Below are positions 15,801 to 23,275 of a stretch of DNA of 64,000 nucleotides, piece after piece. A program made the position numbers and the translations under genes. The notes beneath the pieces were generated by a model. That model had not been told where the DNA came from. It saw only the letters and a program-made list of their open reading frames with translations, and ran no database searches. Each line of letters opens with the position of its first letter. Positions within the stretch are counted from its first letter, which is position 1. The stretch comes from Brevibacillus choshinensis (GTDB taxonomy: Bacteria > Bacillota > Bacilli > Brevibacillales > Brevibacillaceae), in contig NZ_LJJB01000013.1 of the NCBI RefSeq assembly GCF_001420695.1, positions 968,121 to 1,032,120 on the forward strand, written 5' to 3'.

Positions 15801-16523
15801 GTGGGAAAGCGAAAGAAAAGAATTATTGTCGGAATCGCTTTTAACTCTAAAAAGCTAAAGTACAACCGCAAGAAGAGATTCTCAGTGAGCTGGATAAAGA
15901 ACCGTATGAACATATTTATGCGGTATACGCGGAAGAGTTTGCAAAGGCAGACCAATCAAGGCTTTGATGCCCTTGTGGAGTACGAAAACCATTCCCGCAA
16001 AAAGATTAATAGGCAGCTGCGCAAGTATAAAAAACTCCCTAATAATATCAAGTTCATCCCGAAAAGCATGTATCAAAGAAGCATCAAGAAACGCCTGAAA
16101 GGCTATCGCTATTTATATCTGGTCCGGCTAGATTCGGATGACTTGTACCGCAGAAGCTATATTCAACAGCTCAAGAAGCATCGCAGGCGAAAAGGTGTCA
16201 AAGCGATTATTAATCAGCATGGCTACATGTATGATTCGAGAAAACAACGGATTGCGCCGATGTATGCAAAGTCACCGGCATTTTATACCTTGATTTATAA
16301 AGCGAAAGACTATTTGCGTGGCAAACGCTATAAACTTCGCGGGGGGCATCCTGCTGTCATTCGCTTGCGTCACGATAAATTGCGTCTAAGAAACTATGTG
16401 CATATCATCCACTCGGGCAATACCACAAGCAAATTCCTCTCAAAGCGCAATAAGGTCATCAACAAAAGGCGTGTCGTAAAAGGACGTCATCGTGTAAGAA
16501 GAATCCTTTCCTCGTTCATGTAA
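15801..16523 (+). CDS. Putative glycosyltransferase, unusually basic
   Basis: About 240 residues resembling glycosyltransferases of the putative rhamnosyltransferase type. The nucleotide-sugar and metal motif is YLYLVRLDSDDLYRRSYI (D-x-D-D, about residue 110), preceded by SLQRQTNQGFDALVEYE, where such enzymes have Q-T-x-x-x-F-x-x-L. The whole protein is extremely rich in Lys and Arg, especially the last 40 residues (KFLSKRNKVINKRRVVKGRH). GTG 15801 is favoured because AAAGGAG (15782-15788) lies upstream; an ATG at 15777 is in frame but overlaps that site and has none of its own. The spacing to GTG is long (12 bases), so the start is uncertain. Confidence 0.6.
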   Translation: MGKRKKRIIVGIAFNSKKLKYNRKKRFSVSWIKNRMNIFMRYTRKSLQRQTNQGFDALVEYENHSRKKINRQLRKYKKLPNNIKFIPKSMYQRSIKKRLKGYRYLYLVRLDSDDLYRRSYIQQLKKHRRRKGVKAIINQHGYMYDSRKQRIAPMYAKSPAFYTLIYKAKDYLRGKRYKLRGGHPAVIRLRHDKLRLRNYVHIIHSGNTTSKFLSKRNKVINKRRVVKGRHRVRRILSSFM

Positions 16524-16557
16524 AAAAACAGCTGCCCCTCACAAGGCAGCTGTTTTA
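16522..16557. terminator. Bidirectional intrinsic terminator
   Basis: AAAACAGCTGCC pairs with GGCAGCTGTTTT around a short loop, with A and T runs on both sides. It separates the convergent glycosyltransferase-like and sensor kinase genes; the kinase stop codon lies at its edge. Confidence 0.8.
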
Positions 16558-19500
16558 TCTATCGGCGTTGTTCACACTCTGTGAAATCCGAATCGTCACT
16601 TTGGTTCCCTGATTCGGTATGCTTTCAACCTCCAGCGTGCCGCCGAAATTTCGCAGCCGCCTTTCGATATTGCGCAATCCAACTCCTTTTCGAGTCTCCT
16701 GCTGAATTTCCAGGCTGGCCCCAAACCCTGGTCCATTGTCTTCAACAGTTACCACAGTATCTCCGTCCTCAGTAACGACAGTGAGTTTTACCGTTCCTCC
16801 ATCCAATTCCTTCATCGCTCCATGGCGGATAGCATTTTCCACGATCGGCTGAATGGTCAAGGGAGGAATGAGGCCTGTGATGCTTTCCTCCACTTCACAA
16901 ATGACATCCAGTCGATCGCCGAAACGGATCTGCTCGATATGGAGATAAGCGTCTACCAGCTCCAGCTCACTTTGAATAGAAATCACTTTCTCATGTTGTT
17001 CGAAGTCAAAGCTGTTCCGCAGATACGTACTAAAATCGAGCAGCAGTTCCTGCGCCATTTCAATATTCTTGTGACTAACGGCTAATATCGTCGTCAAGGC
17101 ATTGAACAAGAAGTGCGGCTTGATTTGCGAACGTAAAAAGGCCATCTCAGCCTCGATCAATTCGCTGACAGACTGTTTCATTTTCAAGAGAGTCCGTACC
17201 CGTGCTCTGAGCTCGAGTGCCTCGACAGGCTTGGTAATATAATCGTTTGCTCCCGCCGCAAATCCAGCGAGCAGGTCATCTCTCTGACTGCGTGCGGTCA
17301 CCATCAGGACAGGCAGCTCGGAGGATGAATACATCTCTCGCACTTGTTGGCACACTTCGTACCCTGACATCTGTGGCATCATTACATCGAGGATGACGAG
17401 ATCCCAATGCCGATGTTTCTCCAAAGCCTCCACTGCTTCCCTTCCACTGGACACGGTGACTATCTGATACGGCTCCACCGCCAACAGCTTCATCATCACG
17501 TATTGATTCGTCGGCTCATCATCCACCAGCAAAATGGTTGCTTCCGCCTTCTGTTGCGGAAAATGCGGCATGAATGGTAATGACTGCAATTCGGTAGTTG
17601 CGGCCACCAAACGCTCGACGGAATGAAGAAAGTATCGTTCGGTGCTTTCTACGTGTCTGACGTCTTCAAGGCTACTCGATACAGGCATGGTAAATAGGAA
17701 TGTCGTGCCTTGTCCGACCACGGAGCTGACACGAATCTCACCCCCGTGTCGTTCCACAAGCTTTTTACAAATATGAAGTCCCAGCCCGTTCCCTTCGTTG
17801 CTGGTTCCTCTCTCCCCTTGCTCGAACATGTCAAATATGCTTTTTTGCTGCTCTTCTTCAATCCCGATCCCAGTATCTTTGACACGAATCTCGACCATCC
17901 TGCCTTTTTGCTCGGCCTCGATTGTAATGGTTCCAGCTGGGGTAAATTTAATCGCATTGTAGAGCAAATTGAAGACGATCTGCATAAACCGCTGCTCATC
18001 CGCCCAGATCCGCACTGACTGTTCAGGAACCTGATTAACAAGCCGTACTGACCTCTCGTCGGTCATGTAACGCATCACGTCTAGGGCAACCGCTACCACA
18101 TCATGTACCTTGAGGCTGGTCGGCTTTATTTCCATGCCCGCATGTAGATGTGAAATATCTAAAAGATCGTCCAGCAAATGAGTGAGGCGCTTCCCCACGC
18201 CTATAACAAGCTCCAAATCCGCTTTTTGTCGCTCGTTCAGCTCTCCTGCCCCACCATCCACCACAGACTGCACGATGTTCAACGTAGCATGGAGAGGTGT
18301 GCGTAATTCATGCGATGTATTCGCTAAGAACTCATCCTTTGCTTTATCCAGCATCAGCAGTTGCTCGGTTAATTGCTCCGCTTTTTGCAAGGCAGTAAAA
18401 TACCCCCGCGTGCTCAGCATCGCCAGAGACATGGCAAACACAATGATCTCCAGCGGAATCCAGCCGTCGTCCTGCATCCAGCCTAGAGACCTCAGATTTT
18501 CAAATACCCCGTTGAAGAGGAGGCTGCACGTGCTGATGACCACCCACATGACACTTGCAGGATTATGCCACACCCTACGAAGTAGTTGGATGAAGTGATA
18601 CAAGACTGTGATCCAGGAGAAGAAAATATAGAGTCCTTGCAGATGGGTAAATTCTTTTGCTTCCAGTAGCAAAACGGATCCTGTGCAAAGCAGGATGATC
18701 GTCAGCAGCACTCTGCTTACCGTATCGTTTGATTTTTTCAGCACGATGTTTTTCATGAATAAAGAATAGCTAAAAGCAAGAGCAAGCATTGAAATAAACT
18801 GAATTCGCGTCGCCCAATCGTAGGACAAGTCGAACCAGTCGAGCGCTATACGCTCACGATGTGTAAAGATATATAGCGCTGCAAAAAAGTTGGACAGGGC
18901 GAAGTAAATAAACTCCTTGAAGCGACGATTATAGGCGTACAGAAGAAAGAAGTAGACGCTAAATAAAAAGATCACGCTGGCAGCAGTCGCGTCAAAATAT
19001 TCGGAACTACGTTTGCTCGCCAATATGTCTTGAACAGGGCCAAACGAGATCCCATCAAATACACCGCCACCTGCCGCAAAATCCACATTGGCAACCTGCA
19101 AGATGATGTCCACCTCTGGCCTTGTAATGTTTACAAATGAAAGATACGGTACATTTCGGGCAATCACATCTTGGGACTGTGCCGATGGCTGCCCTTGCTG
19201 TCCTACGGTTTGTCCATTCACAACTAATAGATGCGACGAGCGTATATTCGAAACCCGAACACCCCATACGCTCTGCTTACTTTCAGGCAAAAGCAGCTTT
19301 ACATGATAGGTCCCGTAACCGAGCGATGTGACCTTCTGATCGTTGACATACTTGTCCCACACGCCTGGCACATGAACCATCAACGGCGAAGTGCCCTTCG
19401 CAGAAAGCTGATCGGTTTGGAGCAACTTCTCACGATAAAACTCCCATTCCCCCTCTAGCTCAATCGTCCCTTTATTGGCGAAATCCCATCCTCTAGCGTC

Positions 19501-19623
19501 CAGAACCCCTTGCTTGGCCACAGGCATTTCCGTTGGGCTGTAAATATAGTCCCAAGTCAGCCGAATACCAATAACGAAGAGAAACAGGGTGAAGATGATT
19601 AGCAATTTTCCTTTATTCGCCAT
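16555..19623 (-). CDS. Hybrid sensor histidine kinase with two kinase modules (7TMR-DISM, HisKA, REC, LytS-type)
   Basis: 1,022-residue membrane sensor. Order: TM near 7-27; extracellular beta-sandwich about 45-195 (LEGEWEFYREKLL, VPGVWDKY, as in 7TMR-DISM proteins); seven TM helices about 205-400; HisKA with His near 437 (ANTSHELRTPLH); HATPase with NGLGLHICKKLVERHGG; receiver domain with phospho-Asp near 746 (VILDVMMPQMSGYE); then a LytS/YehU-type His_kinase box near 837 (IKPHFLFNALTT) with a second HATPase near 930 (VENAIRHG) and GVGLRNIERRL. It therefore holds two complete kinase units joined by a receiver. GAGGGGGAG precedes ATG 19623; the frame is open to 19893 but has no better site. 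No partner response regulator is adjacent. Confidence 0.85.
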   Translation of the reverse strand: MANKGKLLIIFTLFLFVIGIRLTWDYIYSPTEMPVAKQGVLDARGWDFANKGTIELEGEWEFYREKLLQTDQLSAKGTSPLMVHVPGVWDKYVNDQKVTSLGYGTYHVKLLLPESKQSVWGVRVSNIRSSHLLVVNGQTVGQQGQPSAQSQDVIARNVPYLSFVNITRPEVDIILQVANVDFAAGGGVFDGISFGPVQDILASKRSSEYFDATAASVIFLFSVYFFLLYAYNRRFKEFIYFALSNFFAALYIFTHRERIALDWFDLSYDWATRIQFISMLALAFSYSLFMKNIVLKKSNDTVSRVLLTIILLCTGSVLLLEAKEFTHLQGLYIFFSWITVLYHFIQLLRRVWHNPASVMWVVISTCSLLFNGVFENLRSLGWMQDDGWIPLEIIVFAMSLAMLSTRGYFTALQKAEQLTEQLLMLDKAKDEFLANTSHELRTPLHATLNIVQSVVDGGAGELNERQKADLELVIGVGKRLTHLLDDLLDISHLHAGMEIKPTSLKVHDVVAVALDVMRYMTDERSVRLVNQVPEQSVRIWADEQRFMQIVFNLLYNAIKFTPAGTITIEAEQKGRMVEIRVKDTGIGIEEEQQKSIFDMFEQGERGTSNEGNGLGLHICKKLVERHGGEIRVSSVVGQGTTFLFTMPVSSSLEDVRHVESTERYFLHSVERLVAATTELQSLPFMPHFPQQKAEATILLVDDEPTNQYVMMKLLAVEPYQIVTVSSGREAVEALEKHRHWDLVILDVMMPQMSGYEVCQQVREMYSSSELPVLMVTARSQRDDLLAGFAAGANDYITKPVEALELRARVRTLLKMKQSVSELIEAEMAFLRSQIKPHFLFNALTTILAVSHKNIEMAQELLLDFSTYLRNSFDFEQHEKVISIQSELELVDAYLHIEQIRFGDRLDVICEVEESITGLIPPLTIQPIVENAIRHGAMKELDGGTVKLTVVTEDGDTVVTVEDNGPGFGASLEIQQETRKGVGLRNIERRLRNFGGTLEVESIPNQGTKVTIRISQSVNNADR

Positions 19624-19722
19624 TGTCTCCCCCTCATTCTTTTTCCCACTCCATATTTTCCCTGTAGGAAAAGAGTTGTCAAGGAAAAATCCAGAAGAGA
19701 AACGGTTAGATTTTTTATTAAG

Positions 19723-19751
19723 TTGACACTTAATTAAGCGTGGACTAAAAT
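19723..19751 (+). promoter_or_regulatory. Strong SigA-type promoter of the arsR-like gene
   Basis: The -35 is a perfect TTGACA (19723-19728), the spacer is 17 bases and the -10 is TAAAAT (19746-19751). The expected start point, six to eight bases after the -10, falls on or next to the ATG at 19759. Confidence 0.75.
19726..19741. promoter_or_regulatory. Palindromic operator candidate over the promoter
   Basis: ACACTTAATTAAGCGT is an imperfect 16-base palindrome whose centre CTTAATTAAG is perfect. It lies in the spacer between -35 and -10, where an ArsR-type repressor would block polymerase. Autoregulation by the adjacent ArsR protein is the simplest inference. Confidence 0.5.
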
Positions 19752-19758
19752 AAAAAAC

Positions 19759-20070
19759 ATGATAGATAAAGCCATACAAGCGATTGCTGAACCTAGACGG
19801 AGGGAGATCTTGTCTCTCGTCCGCGACGGGGAGCTTGCCGCAAGCGTCATTGCATCCCATTTTGAAATTTCTGCTCCAGCCGTATCGCAGCATCTCAAGG
19901 TTCTGGAAGAATCCGGACTGGTAGTCGTCCGCAGGGAAGGAACCAAACGGTATTATCGATTGAGGAGGGACGGATTCGCCGAATTGAAACAGTACATCGA
20001 CCGTTTCTGGGATGACAGCTTATTGCGATTGAAAGAAGCAGCCGAAGAGGAAGAAAGGAGAAAATCATGA
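19759..20070 (+). CDS. ArsR/SmtB-family transcriptional regulator
   Basis: 103-residue winged-helix repressor. It starts MIDKAIQAIAEPRRREIL, and the recognition helix region is ISAPAVSQHLKVLEESGLV, followed by the wing RREGTKRYYRL. No metal-binding cysteines are seen. Its pairing with an SRPBCC gene is typical of the SdpR/YdfF-like subgroup rather than of metal sensors. There is no ribosome site before the ATG, and the predicted transcription start is at or beside it, so the mRNA may be leaderless. Its stop overlaps the next gene's ATG (ATGA). Confidence 0.88.
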   Translation: MIDKAIQAIAEPRRREILSLVRDGELAASVIASHFEISAPAVSQHLKVLEESGLVVVRREGTKRYYRLRRDGFAELKQYIDRFWDDSLLRLKEAAEEEERRKS

Positions 20071-20528
20071 CTCCCTTGCAAAGTGAACAGATCGTAAAAG
20101 AAATTTTTATTGAAGCTCGTCCGGAAACCTTGTTCTCATTCTTTACAGATCCAGACAAATTAGTCCGCTGGATGGGCAGACAGGTTCTGCTTGAGCCAAA
20201 AATCGGAGGAAAGTACCGCATTGACATTAACGGAAGTGACGTTGCAATGGGCGAGTACGTGGAGATCGTCCCCTATGAGAAAATCGTCATGGCTTGGGGG
20301 TGGGAGAAATCAAAGGTTGTACCTCCCGGATCAAGCACACTCGAATTCCGACTGACACCGAAGGATAACGGGACCCTGTTGGTATTGACCCATTCCGGTT
20401 TGCCTGCGGAAGAAATTCCTTCCCACCAACATGGCTGGACTCATTACATGGCACGCATTCACCAGTTGGGACAAGGGCAAGATCCCGGAATCGATCCATG
20501 GTCGGAAACGCCGATGCATGAAAACTAG
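20067..20528 (+). CDS. SRPBCC (AHSA1/CalC-like) domain protein
   Basis: 153-residue START-like hydrophobic-cavity protein. Signatures are EARPETLFSFFTDPDKLVRWMG near the N-terminus, GGKYRIDINGSDVAMGEYVEI in the middle, and the final helix GWTHYMARIHQL. Members bind small hydrophobic ligands or act as Hsp90-activator-like proteins. It overlaps the ArsR gene by four bases, the standard arrangement of ArsR-AHSA1 pairs. The repressor's target is probably this operon itself. Confidence 0.85.
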   Translation: MTPLQSEQIVKEIFIEARPETLFSFFTDPDKLVRWMGRQVLLEPKIGGKYRIDINGSDVAMGEYVEIVPYEKIVMAWGWEKSKVVPPGSSTLEFRLTPKDNGTLLVLTHSGLPAEEIPSHQHGWTHYMARIHQLGQGQDPGIDPWSETPMHEN

Positions 20529-20555
20529 TTCGTATAAGCATCACAGCCTATATGT

Positions 20556-20669
20556 TTGGAGGTCGTTTCTACCTATGCAGCGAACCCTGACAACGCTCCG
20601 GAGTGGTACGCGAATATCCAATCAGCAGAGTGGCGGACCCCAAAACTGCTGACGGTAGGCTTTTTCTAA
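20556..20669 (+). pseudogene. N-terminal-type fragment of a second SRPBCC gene
   Basis: In frame from about 20556 to the stop at 20667-20669 the sequence reads NPDNAPEWYANIQSAEWRTP. This is the first helix-loop of polyketide-cyclase-like SRPBCC proteins, which carry PD-x-A-x-x-W-Y-x-N-I. It has no start codon or ribosome site and stops after 37 codons. It is a truncated relative lying directly behind the intact SRPBCC gene. Confidence 0.5.
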
Positions 20670-20724
20670 GCTCCCTTTTTCTATTAGGGTGAAGGAAGCC
20701 GATCGGGAGTACGAGGATACGATA

Positions 20725-20753
20725 AAAAGCTCCCACCATGTGTGAGAGCTTTT
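20725..20753. terminator. Bidirectional terminator at the 3' end of the cobalamin operon
   Basis: AAAAGCTC pairs perfectly with GAGCTTTT, with a further CAC/GTG pairing inside. It lies immediately downstream of the sirC stop and gives an end for the 19-kb minus-strand transcript. Confidence 0.7.
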
Positions 20754-20756
20754 GTT

Positions 20757-21401
20757 TTAGTTATCGCTAGCGTCACTTCGTTGCAGCAGTTTCTCCGCCT
20801 CTTGATCCCTTCGCTCGAACTCGCCGCTCCTCGTCCAGAGCAAAAAGCGGTCATCTAGCAGCTCAGCCAGAATCGCTCGCTTCTCTCGTTCCCCCAACTT
20901 CAAGCCGAGGATTCGCTGTCGCATCTCTCCGAGAAACTGCGTGTAAGCTCCGTACTCAGGGCCTACCCATTCCTCCAGCTGTCGCCGCATCTTTTTTGCG
21001 AGACCGGGGTTTTGTCCTCCCGTGGATATCGCGATCTGCATATCGCCGCGCTCGACCACGGCAGGAACGGTAAAGGTGCACAGTTCGGGCCGATCTACGA
21101 TGTTTATCCATTGGTGCGACTGGCACGCCTCGTATACAGCCAGGTTGACCTCAGGCTCGCTCGTCGCCGCAATGATCAGCACCGCATGGACAACGTCGGC
21201 CTGTTCAAATGAACGCTGCTGAAGGGAGAGCTTGCCTTCCTGTGACCAATCCTTGATCTGCTCGGTACATGAAGGAGCGACGACGGAAACCTCGGCACCC
21301 GCTTCGAGCAGGCTGCGTACTTTCCGCTCCGCCACTTGCCCGCCACCGACGACCAGACAGCGTTTTTGTTGCAAATTGACCATCATCGGGTAGTGGCGCA
21401 C
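20757..21401 (-). CDS. sirC: Precorrin-2 dehydrogenase (SirC/Met8-like)
   Basis: 214 residues. The NAD-binding Rossmann motif is CLVVGGGQVAERKV (about 14-27), followed by IIAATSEPEVN and the dimer segment STGGQNPGLAKKMRRQLEEW. It oxidises precorrin-2 to sirohydrochlorin, the substrate of CbiX in the anaerobic route and of siroheme ferrochelatase. Length fits SirC, lacking the CysG methyltransferase domain. GTG 21401 has GAGGAG upstream. It is the last gene of the operon, 39 bases after cobA, so cobA-sirC supplies the common precursor for cobalamin and siroheme. Confidence 0.88.
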   Translation of the reverse strand: MRHYPMMVNLQQKRCLVVGGGQVAERKVRSLLEAGAEVSVVAPSCTEQIKDWSQEGKLSLQQRSFEQADVVHAVLIIAATSEPEVNLAVYEACQSHQWINIVDRPELCTFTVPAVVERGDMQIAISTGGQNPGLAKKMRRQLEEWVGPEYGAYTQFLGEMRQRILGLKLGEREKRAILAELLDDRFLLWTRSGEFERRDQEAEKLLQRSDASDN

Positions 21402-21440
21402 TGCACGTCACTCCTCTCGCTATCTTCGAACGCCTTGCAG

Positions 21441-22229
21441 TCAGCTAACAGGGGTGTTTGCTGACTCCAACGCCCCTTCAAACCAATTGATCTTGTCCCG
21501 CAATTGTACCACGTCGCCTACCAGGATAATCGCCGGATTCGTGATCTGGCTGTTCGTAGCCATCCGTTCCTCGATATTCTCCAAGGTACCCGTCAACGTC
21601 ACCTGCTGTGGCAGCGTGCCCCACGAAATGATCGCTACGGGTGTCTGTGGATCGCGTCCATGCTTGATCAGCTGCGTGCGAATGAGAGACAAATTCGCCA
21701 CCCCCATGTAAAAGGCAACCGTGTCGATACCCGTGGCCAAAGCTCGCCATTTATCAGTCGCCAGCTCTGGCTTGTCTTCACGCAAATGTCCGGTCACGAC
21801 CGCATAGGACGAGCCATGCTCCCGATGCGTCACAGGAATGCCTGCGTAGGCAGGAGCAGCGATTCCGGCAGTCACACCTGGCACGATCTCAAACGGAATT
21901 CCCCGCTCCGCCAAATGCTCCGCTTCTTCTCCCACACGACCAAACACACACGGGTCTCCGCCTTTCAATCGCACTACGACATTTCCTTCCAATGCCTTTT
22001 CAGCGAGAAGCTCGTTGATTTTTTCTTGTTGCAACGTATGGTTATCCGGTAGCTTGCCGCAATAAATGCGCTCTGCCGTCTTCGGTGCATACTCCAACAG
22101 CGCGGGATTCGCCAGTCGATCGTAGATGATCACATCTGCCTGTTGCAGACATTCCAGCCCTTTAACCGTAATCAGCTTGGGATCTCCCGGACCTGCTCCG
22201 ACCAAGTATACTTTCCCTGCCCGGCTCAT
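21441..22229 (-). CDS. cobA: Uroporphyrinogen-III C-methyltransferase
   Basis: 262-residue SUMT. It has the SAM-tetrapyrrole methylase signatures YLVGAGPGDPKLITVKGL, DRLANPALL, VVRLKGGDPCVFGRVGEE and the P-loop-like GVTAGIAAPAYAGIPVTHR. It methylates C2 and C7 of uroporphyrinogen III to give precorrin-2. It is a free-standing form without the uroporphyrinogen-III synthase domain sometimes fused in Firmicutes. The ATG overlaps the cobT stop by four bases. Confidence 0.92.
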   Translation of the reverse strand: MSRAGKVYLVGAGPGDPKLITVKGLECLQQADVIIYDRLANPALLEYAPKTAERIYCGKLPDNHTLQQEKINELLAEKALEGNVVVRLKGGDPCVFGRVGEEAEHLAERGIPFEIVPGVTAGIAAPAYAGIPVTHREHGSSYAVVTGHLREDKPELATDKWRALATGIDTVAFYMGVANLSLIRTQLIKHGRDPQTPVAIISWGTLPQQVTLTGTLENIEERMATNSQITNPAIILVGDVVQLRDKINWFEGALESANTPVS

Positions 22230-23275
22230 CGATCACTTACCCCTGCCGACGCAAAGGTCGCCATCTCTCGCACCATTCGGGTCGAAGCTTCGATGATCGG
22301 GAACGCAAGAGCTGCGCCGCTTCCTTCACCAAGTCGCAGATTCAGATCGAGCAGCGGTTCCTTGCCAAGCGTCTTCAGCACAAAGGCATGGCCTGGTTCC
22401 TGCGAACGATGTCCCGCAATGAGATAGTCCGCTACTGTCGGTTGAAGCCGTACCGCCAAAAGAGCAGCTACCGTAGCGATGAATCCGTCCAACAGAACCG
22501 GAACACGGCGCGATGCAGCTCCGAGGATTGCCCCAGCCATTGCACCGATCTCCATCCCGCCTACTTTAGCCAGAACGTCGATTGGGTCGGCAGCATCTGG
22601 GCGATGCAGGGCGAGCGCTTCTCTCACCACCGCTTTTTTGCGTTGCCAGCCCTCATCCGTCAGCCCTGTTCCGCGTCCCACGATTTCATCCGGGTCGGCC
22701 TCAGTCAAAGCAGACAGGATAGCGCTGCTAGCTGTTGTATTGCCGATGCCCACTTCCCCGACAATCAGAACTTTGGCTCCATCGGCCACAATCTCCTGTG
22801 CGGACTCCACCCCGATCTGAATGGAGCGCTTTGCCTCTTCACGGGACATGGCGGCTTCGCGGAGAATATTACCCGAAGCAGCCCTGATGCGCTTTTTGCA
22901 TACGCCAGGAGCGTCTACCTCTACCGCTACACCAACATCCACGAACTTTTGCAAGGCACCGATCTGACGGGCGAAAACATTGATCCCTGCTCCGCCATGC
23001 GTCAAGTTCAGCAGCATTTGCGCCGTAACTTCCTGCGGATAAGCGGATACGCCTTCCGTAGCTACGCCGTGATCCGCGGCAAATACGATGATTCCAGGTG
23101 GGCTTACGACTGGGAACGCCTCTCCTGTCATGGCAGCCAATTCGACTGCCAGAGTTTCTAAGCGCCCCAAGCTCCCGAGCGGTTTTGTCAACTGGTCGAC
23201 GTGCTGTCTTGTTTGCTCTGCCGCTTCCTGATGGAGCGGTTCGATCCTGCCGAGTTGTTTTTCCAAGTCTTTCAT
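22226..23275 (-). CDS. cobT: Nicotinate-nucleotide-dimethylbenzimidazole phosphoribosyltransferase
   Basis: 349 residues, the normal family length. The family block FAADHGVATEGVSAYPQEVT near residue 66, the motif GEVGIGNTTASSAI, and the catalytic Glu in RLGEGSGAALAF near the C-terminus are all intact. It makes alpha-ribazole phosphate, the lower-ligand nucleotide. No bluB or other dimethylbenzimidazole gene is in the window, so the base is made elsewhere or taken up. It overlaps cbiP and cobA by four bases each. Confidence 0.92.
   Translation of the reverse strand: MKDLEKQLGRIEPLHQEAAEQTRQHVDQLTKPLGSLGRLETLAVELAAMTGEAFPVVSPPGIIVFAADHGVATEGVSAYPQEVTAQMLLNLTHGGAGINVFARQIGALQKFVDVGVAVEVDAPGVCKKRIRAASGNILREAAMSREEAKRSIQIGVESAQEIVADGAKVLIVGEVGIGNTTASSAILSALTEADPDEIVGRGTGLTDEGWQRKKAVVREALALHRPDAADPIDVLAKVGGMEIGAMAGAILGAASRRVPVLLDGFIATVAALLAVRLQPTVADYLIAGHRSQEPGHAFVLKTLGKEPLLDLNLRLGEGSGAALAFPIIEASTRMVREMATFASAGVSDR

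Noticed and set aside
22388-23161. Plus-strand ORF opposite cobT
   Set aside because: A shadow of the conserved cobT gene; no ribosome site and no protein features.
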